Assembly (NCBI RefSeq): GCF_019175385.1
Contig: NC_083340.1
Location: 16,380,336 to 16,444,335, forward strand
Reading direction: 5' to 3'
Length of the DNA stretch: 64,000 nt
DNA from: Lycium barbarum
Taxonomy: Eukaryota; Streptophyta; Magnoliopsida; Solanales; Solanaceae
Under the pieces are notes generated by a model that was not told the DNA's origin, did not search any database, and worked only from the letters and a program-made list of their open reading frames with translations. Positions 22,811-34,143 of this stretch are shown one piece after another. How positions within the stretch are numbered: position 1 is the first letter of the stretch; each line of letters opens with the position of its first letter. The position numbers and the translations under genes are program-made.

Positions 22811-23184
22811 GTACAGTACAGCAAAAAGATGTGTCTTCTGGTTCTGTGGAAGACTTTGGCAGACAAATTAATCGCTGTGGGGGGGGGGGGGGGGGGGGGC
22901 AGCGAGAGACCTATAATTGAGAATTCAATGAAAGACATTGACATGTGCAGACTGCAGTACTAGTTTCCCTGAAATGCAACCACACAAATATTATCCTCAT
23001 TGTAATTACAAGTTCACACCCTGCATCAAGTCAAGCTTTGTGAACAAACCACCAGTCAACTTTGAACTCCCCATATTTCATTCCAACAGCCAACTTTGTT
23101 TCAAACATACAGATTCATTGTTTACTCATCAACTTTAATTTGTGTTACAATTCCCACTGTAGACGCCCTCCACATATCTAACAT
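22266..23184. other. Intergenic region upstream of the NLR; microsatellites
   Basis: No gene recognised. It holds an (AC)n-(TA)n microsatellite at about 22776-22811 and a run of about 22 G at 22878-22899. The last 200 bases are presumably the promoter and leader of the NLR at 23185. Confidence 0.5.
22776..22899. repeat. (CA)n(TA)n microsatellite and G homopolymer
   Basis: A CA run passes into a TA run at about 22776-22811. A separate uninterrupted stretch of about 22 G follows at 22878-22899. G-runs of this length are rare in AT-rich plant DNA, and their reported length is often unreliable. Confidence 0.8.
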
Positions 23185-23334
23185 ATGGCAGAAGCTTTCC
23201 TTCAAGTTCTACTGGACAATCTTAGTTCTTTAATCAAAGGGGAACTTGTATTGCTTTTCGGTTTTGAAAATGAGTTCGAAAGGCTTTCCAGCATGTTTTC
23301 TACAATCCAAGTGGTGCTTGAAGATGCTCAGGAG

Positions 23335-23532
23335 CAGAGGCGGATTCAAGATTTAAATTTTATGGGTTCAATCTTAAGATTTTTAGCATTGAACCCATTA
23401 TATTTTTAAAGTTAGGGGTTCATATGTACTATTTATTGTAATTTTAATAATTTTTTACACATAAATTTAAGCTTCGCATCGAACGTTCGGGGTTCAATTG
23501 AACCCCTACCTTGTAGGCTAGATACGCCTCTG
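23335..23532. mobile_element. hAT-type MITE inside the NLR coiled-coil exon, 198 bp
   Basis: Termini CAGAGGCGGATT and TACGCCTCTG are inverted. A perfect 8-bp duplication CTCAGGAG flanks it (23327-23334 and 23533-23540), the hallmark of the hAT superfamily. Removing the element and one copy joins EDAQE to [12 protein letters not shown] in frame. No transposase is encoded. Confidence 0.88.
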
Positions 23533-24030
23533 CTCAGGAGAAGCAACTGAAGGACAAGCCACTAGAAAATTGGTTGCAGAAACTCAATGCTGCTGCTTAT
23601 AAAGTCGATGACATCTTGGACGAATAAAACTACGGCCACAAGATTCAAGCAGTCTGAATATGGGCGTTATCATCCAAAGGTTATCGCTTTCCGTCACAAG
23701 GTCGGGAAAAGGATGAAAGAAATGATGACAAAACTAGATGAAATTGCTGAGGAAAGAAGGAATTTTCATTTGCACGAAAAGATTGCACAGACACAAGCTG
23801 CTAGACGGGAAACAGGTGCTCATCTTAAATAGTAAATCTTAGACAAAATTAGTATAATACAACTTACTCCGTTTATATTCATTTTTGGCTGTTATCAAAT
23901 TCATGCGTTTTTTGAGTGAGGGGAAGTTTCAAAAAATCTCTTTAATCCAAAACTTTTGTCTCAAGTCTAAATGTCAAAAAATAAATCTGAGTTGTCTTAG
24001 ACCTTATAAATTAACCATGCAAAAATTGTA

Positions 24031-24585
24031 AATTCAAGACTGTAAGAGTGACCCTTAATGATTACTTAACTTCTATGTCATAATATAGAAAGTAATTTCT
24101 TAAATAAGAAAAATTCAAGACTGTAAGTGTTACTCTTAATGATTACTTAACTTCTATGTCATAATATAGAAAGTAATTTCTTAAATAAGAAAAATTCAAG
24201 ACTGTAAGAGTGACTCTTAATGATTACTTAACTTCTATGTCATAATATAGAAAGTAATTTATTAAATAAGAAAAGTTAGGAAATACTCTAAATAATCTGT
24301 TTTTAGTTACTAGTTCACAGCTGATTCTGAAAATGATTGCAGACAAAATGGTGAAACTCCCAAAAAATATACTTTGTCCTCTTTTAAATCACTTTTTGCC
24401 TAGTGGAACTCACCATGATTTTCTAAATCATGGTGAGCTCTAAATAATCTGTTTTTAGTTACTAGTTCACAACTGATTCTGAAAATGATTGCAGACAAAA
24501 TGGTGAAACTCCCAAAAAATATACTTTGTCCTCTTTTAAATCACTTTTTGCCTAGTGGAACTCACCATGATTTTCTAAATCCTGT
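24031..24585. repeat. Tandem repeats in the NLR intron: 3 x 81 bp and 2 x 152 bp
   Basis: Three near-identical 81-bp units start at 24031, 24112 and 24193 with AATTCAAGACTGTAAG. Two 152-bp units start at 24286 and 24438 with CTCTAAATAATCTG; the first ends in a small palindrome CACCATGATTTTCTAAATCATGGTG. Both sets lie within the intron between 23816 and 24727. Confidence 0.85.
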
Positions 24586-27270
24586 TCTTCAACTTCCTTA
24601 TTCTCATGTCTGTTGTTCCTCAAGCTCATCCTTGTCTCTTTATTGTGCAAAAATGTTCTCTATTTTTTGCTGACTCCTAATGAGCTTGAATGTAACAATA
24701 TTCTCGTATGGACATTGCTTGGAACAGGTTTTGTTGTAACTGAACCACAAGTTTATGGAAGGGACAATGAGAAGGACGAGATAGTGAAAATCCTGATAAA
24801 CAATGTTAATGTTGCCCAAGAACTTCCAGTGCTCCCAATACATGGTATTGGGGGACTTGGAAAGACGACACTTGCCCAAATGGTCTTCAATGATCAGAAA
24901 GTGACTGAGCATTTCAATCTAAAGATATGGGTTTGTGTCTCAGATGATTTTGATGAGAAGAGATTGATAAAGGCAATTGTAAAATCAATTGATGAAAAAA
25001 GTTCTCATGATGTCAACGACTTAGCTCCCCTTCAAAAAAAACTTCAGGAGTTGTTGAATGGAAAAAGATACTTTCTTGTTTTGGATGATGTTTGGAATGA
25101 AGATCAAGAGAAGTGGGCTAATCTAAGAGCAGTATTGAAGGTTGGAGCAAGTGGTGCTTCAATTCTAGTCACTACTCGTCCTGAAAAGGTTGGATCAATT
25201 ATGGGAGCTTTGCCACCATATTAGATAACCAATTTGTCTCAAGAAGATTGTTGGATGTTGTTCACGCAACGTGCATTTGGGCACCAAGAAGAAATAAATC
25301 CTAAGCTTGTGCCTATTGGAGAGGAGATTGTGAAGAAATGTGGGGGTGTGCCTTTAGCAGCGAAGACTCTTGGAGGTCTTTTACGCTTCAAGAGAGAAGA
25401 ACGTGAATGAGAACATATTAGAGACAATGAGATATGGAATTTATCACAAGAAGAAAATTCTATTTTGCCTGCCCTGAGACTGAGTTACCATCACCTTCCA
25501 CTTGATTTGAGACAATGCTGTGCGGTATTCCAAAAAGACACTAGGATTGCAAAGGAAAAGCTAATCTCTCTCTGGATGGCACACGGTTTTCTTTTACCAA
25601 AAGGAAACTTGGAGCTAGAGGATGTAGGTAATGAAGTATGGAAAGAATTATACTTTAGGTCTTTCTTTCAAGAGGTTGAAGAAGATAAATCTAATGGTAA
25701 AACATTTTTCAAGATGCATGATCTCGTCCATGATTTGGCTTCATCTCTGTTTTCAGCAAGCACATCAAGCAGCAATATCCGTGAAATAAATTTAAAATAT
25801 TATTATAATGATACGATGTCCATTGGTTTCGTTGAATTGGTGTCTTCTTACTCTCCTTCGCTCTTGAAGAAGTTTGTCTCATTAAGGGTGCTTAATCTAT
25901 GTGACACAAAAATTAAGCAGTTACCGTCTTCCATTGGAGATCTAGTACATTTAAGATACCTGGGCCTATCTGGCAATGACATTCGTAGTCTTCCAAAGCA
26001 GTTATGCAAGCTTCAAAATCTGCAGACTCTTAATCTATCACGTTGCAGATCACTTTCTTGTTTGCCAAAACAAACAAGTAAACTTTGTAGTCTCCGAAAT
26101 CTTTTGCTTAATTACATTCCATTGACTTCTATGCCACCAAGGATAGGATCTTTGACATGCCTTAAGACTCTAGGTTTCTTTATTGTGGGCGAGAGGAAAG
26201 GTTATCAACTTGGTGAACTACAAAACTTAAACCTCTGTGACTCAATTTCAATCACACACCTTGAGAGAGTGAAGAACGATAAAGAGGCAAAAGAAGCCAA
26301 TTTATCTGCAAAAGCAAATCTGCACTCTTTAAGCATGAAATGGGATAGAGATGGACCACATATATATGAATCAGAAGAAGTTAAAGTGCTTGAAGCCCTC
26401 AGACCACACCCCAATCTGAAAGCTTTAGCAGTCATTGGTTTCCATCTCCCAGACTGGATGAATCACTCAGTTTTGGAAAGGGTCATCTCTATTCAAATTA
26501 GCGACTGCAAAAACTGCTCGCGCTTACCACACTTTGGGGAGATGCCTTGTCTAGAAAATCTAGAGTTACAATCCGGGTCTGCGGAGGTGGAGTATGTTGA
26601 AGAGGATGATGTTCTTTCTGGATTTCCCACAAGAAGAAGGTTTCCATCCCTGAGAAGACTTCATATATGGAGCTTTGATATTCTGAAAGGATTGCTGAAA
26701 AAGGAAGGAGAAGAGCAATTCCCCATGCTTGAAGAGATGACGATTTGGCATTGCCCTATGTTTGTTTTTCCAGCCCTTTCTTCTGTCAAGAAATTGGAAA
26801 TCTGTTGGGAGTTATATGCAACAGGTTTGTGCTCGATATCTAATCTTAACACTCTTACTTCCCTTCAAATTAAATCTAACCACACAGCGACTTCACTCCC
26901 AGAAGAGATGTTCAAAAGCCTTGCAAATCTCAAATACTTGAGGATCTATTACTTCGAGAATCTCAAAGAGCTGCCTACCAGCCTGGCTAGTCTCAATGCT
27001 TTGAAGTGTCTGGAAATTGGTTATTGTAACGCACTAGAGAGTCTCCCCGAGGAAGGGCTGCAAGGTTTAATTTCACTCACAGAGTTATCTCTTGACAACT
27101 GTAAGATGCTAAAATCTTTACCCGAGGGATTGAAGCACCTAATTGCCCTGACAAGTTTAATAGTTAAAGATTGTCCAGAACTGAAAAGGCGTTGTGAGAG
27201 GGGAATAGGAGAAGACTGGCACAAAATTGCTCATATTCCTAATGTGCAATTTTATGAGTTTTGGTGGTAA

Positions 27271-27480
27271 TTGTTTCTAGGGTTCTTTGATTATGAGTCT
27301 GCCGCACTGGTCCCTGCCATTGGATGCAATTTTATGATTTTCTTTTACAAAAAAATGAACCATTTCTAAAGATCCATTTGTATTATACTTTTAATGTAAA
27401 ATCCATTCACTTAACTTGCTACTGTTTTATTTGTTTGTACTAGTTCCAATTTTGGCTATCAGTTACGGATTATCCCTTTG
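27271..27480. repeat. NLR 3' flank, copy A of a local duplication
   Basis: CCATTGGATGCAATTTTATG then GATTTTCTTTT, and later ACTAGTTC...GGATTATC, recur in the same order at 28558-28720 (copy B). The duplicated segment of about 170 bp was present before the hAT-like element entered copy A. Confidence 0.55.
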
Positions 27481-27488
27481 TTTGTGGC

Positions 27489-28379
27489 TAGGCCTGTGCA
27501 CGAATCGGTTCGGTTCGGTTTTGGCCATCATCGAGTTAAAATTTCAAATTTGGACTTTCTAAATTTCTCAACCAAACTTGATCCATTCTAGGTTCAATTC
27601 GATTCGTTTTTTATTATTTCGGTTCAGTTACACAAATCGATTTGTTCGGTTTATTCGAAATTTAAACAAGTAGCTATTTCATTTTAGTTTTAGAGTAAAC
27701 ACAACAAAAAATAATGAGATCCTAAATTTGCAGCCTTATAACCAAGACTCCAAGAAAAAACCATAAACTTGCAAGCCTAATAGTATATAAATAGCAAAAC
27801 AAGAGCTTGACAACTTGTGTAAGCATACAAATCTGCCGACACCAAATTAAAAATCCAGCATCTTGCAACTTGCAAGCAGATAAGCATAACAACTCAGTTT
27901 GCATCCTAAAAAAAAAAACTCTAATTTGTACAGGCTAAGATCAAAGAACAAACAAAGCCATGGGTGGAGGCAATGGCCAAAAGGCAAAGATGGCTCGTGA
28001 GAAGAACACTGAAAAGATGGAAGACCAAAAGGGAAGTCAGCTTGAGGCCAACAAGAAGGCCGTGAATATCCAGTGCAAGGTGTGCATGTAGACATTCATT
28101 TGCACCACTTCTGAAGTTAAATACACTATTAAGTATTAAGCGTATGTATAGTTAGACTATTAAAGTACTAGTTATATTAGTCACTAGTGGCATATAAATT
28201 CGGTTTGTTCGGGTCGGTTCGGTTGATAATTGAAGCCAACCGTATCCGAGCCGTTAAACCGTAATATTTTACAATTGCTTTTGTAAATCGAAATCGAATT
28301 GTATTGTCCAAATTGAATTATCCGAATTGTTTCGAATTGGTTCGGAAATTCGGATTGAACCAATTTGTGCACAAGCCTA
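27489..28379. mobile_element. hAT-like element with captured gene fragment, 891 bp
   Basis: The left end TAGGCCTGTGCACGAATCGG and the inverted right end TAGGCTTGTGCACAAATTGG agree at 20 of 23 positions over the first 23 bases. Both subterminal regions are rich in GGTTCGG/CCGAACC. A perfect 8-bp duplication TTTGTGGC flanks it (27481-27488 and 28380-28387), as in hAT elements. There is no transposase. The interior contains a fragment of a host-type zinc-finger gene at 27961-28124, making this a Pack-type element. Confidence 0.78.
27961..28124 (+). pseudogene. Captured fragment of an At2g23090-like zinc-finger gene
   Basis: ATG 27961 opens MGGGNGQKAKMAREKN, then GSQLEANKKAVNIQCKVCM, followed by a stop at 28090-28092 and, in the same frame, TFICTTSEVK before resemblance ends. 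Intact plant proteins of this family (4F5/SERF-like N-terminus plus a CxxC...H zinc-finger motif, about 78 residues) have Gln after KVCM, so CAG to TAG is the likely lesion. The second half of the finger is missing. An A-rich leader-like stretch precedes the ATG. It sits wholly within the hAT-like element and reads on the plus strand. Confidence 0.72.
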
Positions 28380-28387
28380 TTTGTGGC

Positions 28388-28729
28388 AAATGGAAAAAAG
28401 ACCAAAAGGTACAATTCATGTTTTCTTTTCTGTTCCTGCCTACGCATAATTTATTTTCTTGTTTTTGGCTCTTTTTTGGTGAAGAATATATTTTTCTTAA
28501 GGGGGCCTAATTTAATTGATTTTATCTAACATTCAAGTATTAAGATTTAATTTTATTATCCATTGGATGTAATTTTCTGATTTTCTTTTGGAAACAAATC
28601 AACTACAGTACTAAGATCTATTTTTATTATCCATTTACTCTACTTAGATATGCACTAGTTCTGAGTATTCGCTAGCAGTTGTGGATTATCTTTTGGGAAT
28701 GAAAATTGTGGCAAATGAAAAAATAAAAG
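28388..28729. repeat. NLR 3' flank, copy B of the duplication
   Basis: From 28558, CCATTGGATGTAATTTTCTG and GATTTTCTTTT, then CACTAGTTC...GGATTATC and TTGTGGCAAATG, repeat the order seen at 27310-27490 plus 28380-28395. The stretch is AT-rich and non-coding, and ends where a gypsy LTR begins. Confidence 0.55.
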
Positions 28730-30143
28730 TGTAACACCCCATATCTTATAACTAAGGTTAGACTCGTATCGTTAGAGTTGTAGTGGAAAACTGAAGGTTT
28801 GAATGTTTGTCGAAAATGGTTGACAGGCCTAATTCGGAAAACCATAACCCCTTGATTCATTGAGAATTTGTAAAAGGTTCCTTAATGAAAGTTATAGTGC
28901 ATAGAAATACCTTTCCAGGCATATAAGGACTAGGTCAATTGGAGTTTAGACCAAGGAGAAATGATCTTCTCAAAACGGCTAATAGAGAGGTTCTTCAGAT
29001 TTGGTAGAATCGACTAAGTTTGCGATACGTCTGCCTTCAAGCCTAATTTCTGGAAAATTCGTTGTTAATTTGAGAAAACTTACAAATGAAAATTGTAGCC
29101 CTTTGAAATAGCTTTCCAACTGTATATTGTGAAGCCCGAACGGAGCTCTATGCTAGGAGTTATTCCTATTTTACTGAACGTTGTCGATTGAGTATAAAAG
29201 TGATAGGGGAGCTCGCCGAGCTCGCCCCAAAGCAAGGCAAGGTCTTGCCTTGGGCCTCGTTCACTGAGGTAGCGGTTCAAAAGTGGAAAAAATTGAAGAA
29301 AATCGTCTAAGTGTAAAATGGATGAGGGAGCTCGCTGAGCTAGCCCCAAAGCGAGACAGGAGCAAGCTATAGGCCGCGCTCGGTGAGCCTTGGTGTCCAA
29401 AATGCCCCATGCTATAAATTCAACACTTAACTCGAAATTTCATTTATTAGACATCCCAACTTCATTATATTCTTTCCCACTCCGTCTTTTTGGAGAAAAA
29501 GCACTCTAGGGCTTCCACAAATCATCTAAGGTGAGTTCCTACTCAAACCCCATTGATTATTACATCAATCTAACAAAGATTAACGCTAGAATCTCAATCT
29601 ATTGCATAGATTATTGATTGGATCTTCGTCTTGGACAAAATAAACCTAGAACTCGAATTCAAGAGGATTGGACTTCAAAAAGGTAAAGCTTCTGCTCTCA
29701 AATCATTTATAGTTGTGAATTAATGAGTTCTTGGGAGAATAGTAAATGAGTTTGATAAAGAGAATTATATGAACTATGCTAGAGTTTTTGGATTGTTGAC
29801 TTGGGATTGTGGTATTCATGTGGGTGATGAAGAATGATGTTAACTACATCTAATTGAGATTGTAGAATCAGCTAGAAGTAATAGAATGGAAATTGGGTGA
29901 AGAAAATACCATTAATGAAGGTTGTGGCCCTCCAAGTGTTTGATAAAATATTTAGATGGCCAAAGCATGGATATTGTTGCTAATATAGAATCCCTGTGAC
30001 TTGTATTGTTATAGATTAAAGTTGAAGGGATTGAAGAACATTGTGATACGCTCAAAAGCAGGAAGTTAAGGTATGTAGACGCTGTCCACATGTGGGAACA
30101 TCCTTGTTCTTCCCCATGTTTTAGTATTCCATGATTACACACC

Positions 30144-30186
<43 letters not shown>

Positions 30187-31242
30187 AGTTACAATTTGTC
30201 TTATTTGTCTTAAATTACTGTTTTGGTGATTGAGACTCAGTCCGTAATCTATGAAAACCCACGACTTGCATCCCATGGGTTCTATAACGCAAGGTATGAG
30301 ATATTATGCTTATTTCCATGAAGAGCTTGTATATATGTATTTATTGTCATGTTTTCATGTACCTATGTTCATGTTAAGAATCAGAAATCATGTCTTCAGC
30401 TATTTTTCATGTTCGAGAGTTGTATTAATACCGAGAAGGCTCAGATAGCCTAAAACTACATATGCCAACATAGGATAAGGATCGCTCCGCCCAGTTAGGA
30501 CGATTCCTTCATGTTTTCCCCATTGAGGGATTTTGGATCCATTTATGTCATGTTCATGTCTCGTACTCCGGCAAGATACGAGATGGCTTAGCTTATTGGG
30601 CAGAGATCAGACTCCATGTTTCTCCCCGCGGTGGTTCATGTCGGTATTACAGATTATTTCATGCTTACAGTACTCATGTTTTTGTTCAGTTTCAGTATTC
30701 AGTTTCAGTTTCAATTTCATGTTTATGTATCATGTACCTGCTTATTCTCTCATGTGTTTACATACCAGTATATTCAAAGTACTGACATCCCTCTTTTTAT
30801 TGCCTTGGGGGCCTGCATTTCATGATACAGATACAGACTTACAGGACGACGCAGCTGCTCACTAGGATCACTTGTATCAACCCACTTGGTGAGTCCCACT
30901 TCATTCGGGGCTAAGTTAGTTTTATCTATTTCATGTCATGTCTAGTTAGCTCAGTTTGAGGTATGTCAGGGGCCTTGTCCTGGTAAACAGTTCAGTACTC
31001 AGTTGTCATGTCAAAGGTTTCATAGACTATCACAATAACTATGTCAAGTCAGATATTTCTCAGTTTGTAGCTGTTTTGGCTGAGTAATATTATTATGGTT
31101 ATTTCAGACTTACTTTCGCTCTATAAGTCAAACTTCATGTTTTAATATTCAGTTTATGTATACTTTATGATGCCATGTTGATTCAGCAAGCCATGTGTTT
31201 CGCTCGGTCACATGCAGCCAGGCACCGAGTGCAGTGTTATGC
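28730..31242 (+). mobile_element. Tekay-like gypsy LTR, plus strand, 3' end lost
   Basis: Begins TGTAACACCCCATATC and follows the LTR order seen at 15377-17369: promoter-like AT-rich part, GGTATGTAGACGCTGTCCAC, GGATCGCTCCGCCCAG, TTACAGGACGACGCA, GCAAGCCATGTG. It stops at GTGTTATGC, about 25 bases before the expected GGGGCGTGACA end, where the minus-strand element at 31243 begins. A TA microsatellite lies at about 30146-30183. No 5-bp duplication can be scored because the right end is gone. Confidence 0.82.
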
Positions 31243-33938
31243 TGTCACGCCCCGAATCATGGCCTGGACGTAACACGACACTCGGTGCCTGACTGCATGT
31301 GACCGAGCGAACCACATGGCTTGCTGAATCATCATGATACATAACATAAGCGGAATATAACGTGAATGCATGATGAGCCTTTATAAAACGTAGTAAGTTA
31401 TAATACTTAATAAAAATACTTATTTAAACATGAGTGCGGAAATAACATGAATGAGCCAAAATGGCTACACGACTCCGAATGTCTGACATGACATAACTGA
31501 CTTGTCTAGTCTATGAAACCTCTACCGTGAGTCTGACTGGGAAACATACTTACTGGGACAAGGCCCCCAGCATACCTTTAGATGCAAAACTAAATAAAGC
31601 AGGACAATGTCTAAACCCCGAATGAGATGGGGCTCACCAATAAGCTGGTACGTGTAAATCCTAATGAGTAGAAGTGTCGTCTTGTAAATCCGTACCTGCA
31701 TCGTGAAACGCAGGCCCCCGAGCAATAAAAAGGTGACGTTAGCACATTGAATGTACTGGTATGTAAAGCAACCGAAAGAACCAACATGAAACATGGAATA
31801 ACATGATAAGAACTGAAACTAAAAACCTGGACATGAACATGAGCATGAGTACGTATGTATATATATATATATATAACATAAGTAAAAACATGATAAGTAG
31901 GGAGAGCATTGCATAAACCGACATGTGATATCACCACGTGGATACGTGGAGTCTGGTGCCTCGCTGGACCAGTAGAGCCTCTATACCTTGCCAGGGTATA
32001 AGGTGATAACGTGCCTGATGGATCCATTAAGTGTAAAATTAAGGTATCGTCCTAACTGGGCGGAGCGATCCTTGTCCTATGGTGGCTACATAGTTTCAGG
32101 CTATCCGAGCCTTCTCGGTAATTCGTGCAACTCCCAAAAACATGAACATAATATAGTTGGCTAAGAAGCCCATGATTTTCGTGAAATAATCTTGTACTTG
32201 TCTTGTAATCATGGTTTCACGAAATAACTTGTAAACACGGTTTCATGAAATAGCTTGTAAACATATTCTTGATTCATGAGTAATAACAATAGTTCATAAT
32301 CATATACATGTAATTGACTTGAAAACATGCTTGTAACTTGCAAAATAAAATCATAAAGTTTCATATGAACATAATGAGAACACATGAGGAAGAATTCATG
32401 ATTCATGGATTAAGCTAGGATTTCTAATAACCGAAATAGAAGATTAGGAATACAACAACGAATATAGATACAAAATTTTTGTACATAAATACATAAATAC
32501 GGGCTACCAATATGTTGGGTTTAATGCCCTAGGATTTGAACTTCATGAATATCAAGAAACAGAGCTTGGGGAAGAACGTAGAGATTCCCATATGTGGATA
32601 GCGCCTACATACCTTAACTTCCTGCTTTTTGAGCGTATCACAATGTCCTTCAATCCCTTCAACTTTAATCTATAGCAATACAGGTCATAGGGACTCTATA
32701 TTAGCAACAATATCCATGCTTTGTTCATCTAAGCATTTTATCAAACACTTGGTGGGCATGAAGCTCCACAACCTTCACTAATGGTGTTTTCTTCACCCAA
32801 TCCCTACTCTATTACTTCTAGCTGATTCTACAACCTCAATTAGGTGTAATTAACATCATTCTTCATTACCCACATGAATACAACAATCCCAAGTCAACAA
32901 TCCAAAACTCTAGCATAGTTCATATAATCCTCTTTATCAAACCCATTTACTGTTCTCACAAGAACTCATCAATTCACAACTATAAATGATTAAAGAGTAG
33001 AAACATTACCTTTTTGAAGTCCAATCCTCTTGAATTCGGGTTCTAGGGTTTCCACATCCAACAAAAATGTTCCAATCCTAACTCTATGGATTAGAAGAGT
33101 TTACTCAAGTTAGAAAGGGATTAGGGACTTAAATTCAACCTAGAATCATGATAAAAACTTACCTTGGAAGATCTTGAGGTTTGGGACTTGTTCTCTCTGA
33201 ATTTAGGGTGAGTTTTCGTGAATGCGATGTTGGGGAAATAAACCTTAAATCCCAAATATAACAAAAAAAACGCGTAAACCCTTTTGACCCGAAATCGACC
33301 TGTTTTGCGATGGGTCCGCGATGCCGGTGCATCGCGCAACATTCTGCAGCTAAAAACTCAGAGTTTCGCGATCGGTCCGCGAAGCCGGACCATCGCGCGC
33401 TCTCTCACGCGCCCTGAGAAGCGACGGGTGTCAGTTCTACACAGCGTTCGGTAAAATAGTCATAACTTCTTGTACATAGCTATGTTCAAGATCCATAATA
33501 TACTGTTGGAAAGTTATTTCAAAGTGCTACAACTTTCATACAGGAAGTTTTCCCAAATTACAAACTTATAATGGCGTGTTGGCCCCTCCAAGTCAGATCA
33601 TCCGAAAACGTTTCCTTAAATCGTCCTTTTGGATGGCTTATGCCCATATTTGGCTTATGGGTCCTTGTTGAAACTTACTTAACAATTCATTACCAATATA
33701 AGGGACATTATAACTCTTCTCCAAATGTCATTAAGCCATCATTAATTCGATACTCGTAATTCTTGTTCGACACACAACATATACCTTGCTTTCCTTAACA
33801 ACTTTCGTCTCCTACCTCAAATGAAATCTCATTTAGAATCATTAAATGTTACTTCTTACTCGTCAACATGTCGTATACGTCATACCCTTCGTGTGTCTAT
33901 TCACGGTACGCTAACGGGGAAATTTCCAAGGTGTAACA
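31243..33938 (-). mobile_element. 3' LTR of the chromovirus, 2696 bp
   Basis: Minus-strand termini are TGTTACACC (at 33938) and GGGGCGTGACA (at 31243). It is collinear with the other LTRs in the window. Together with the plus-strand LTR ending at 31242 it forms an inverted repeat with no spacer. Confidence 0.88.
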
Positions 33939-34143
33939 TTCTCCCCCCCCCCTTTTGGAACATTCGTCCTCGAATGTTAAACACTCGGGATTCTACAAAA
34001 ATTTCGCCAGAGTTTCCCCTGTAATATGGCACTACCAACCTGTCACAACAACCCATAATATCATTGCCTCACAGGGTTATATCACAATAGCACTATAAAT
34101 TGGCCACACACGACCAAAAGCATGAAAAGAAAGCTTACATACC

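Larger units (their letters stand above)
23185..27270 (+). pseudogene. RB/RGA2-like CC-NB-LRR resistance gene, disrupted
   Basis: Exon 1 (23185-23815) encodes the coiled coil, with [22 protein letters not shown], then YKVDDILDE and RRETG. Exon 2 (24728-27270) has VYGRD, the P-loop GIGGLGKTT, kinase-2 FLVLDDVW, the RNBS-B-like [15 protein letters not shown] (GLPL), MHDLVHD (MHD) and about 15 LRRs ending [15 protein letters not shown]. Intact relatives are cytoplasmic immune receptors. Breaks: a hAT MITE at 23335-23532; a 2-nt deletion at about 23624 that puts a stop at 23625-23627; TAG at 25222-25224 just after the NB-ARC core; TGA at 25408-25410; and an in-frame loss of about three residues inside RNBS-D (QCCAVF). 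All exon 2 breaks leave the frame unchanged, and 601 codons from 25465 stay open. The intron position matches RB-type genes. Pseudogene status is secure; the exact ancestor is inferred. Confidence 0.92.

Noticed and set aside
23587..23832. 81-residue independent gene
   Set aside because: It is the NLR coiled-coil exon read in the frame after the 2-nt deletion.
25465..27270. 601-codon open frame as a functional LRR protein gene
   Set aside because: It is the continuation of the NLR exon after a nonsense codon. Its first in-frame residues are mid-NB-ARC, and no promoter or start context is visible.
27961..28092. Small intact gene for a 43-residue protein
   Set aside because: It is a truncated copy of a longer zinc-finger protein, with family sequence continuing after the stop, and sits inside a transposon.
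30533..32406. Frames of 60-138 residues within the LTRs
   Set aside because: They lie in non-coding LTR sequence, recur in several copies with stops, and have low-complexity Ser/Phe/Met content.
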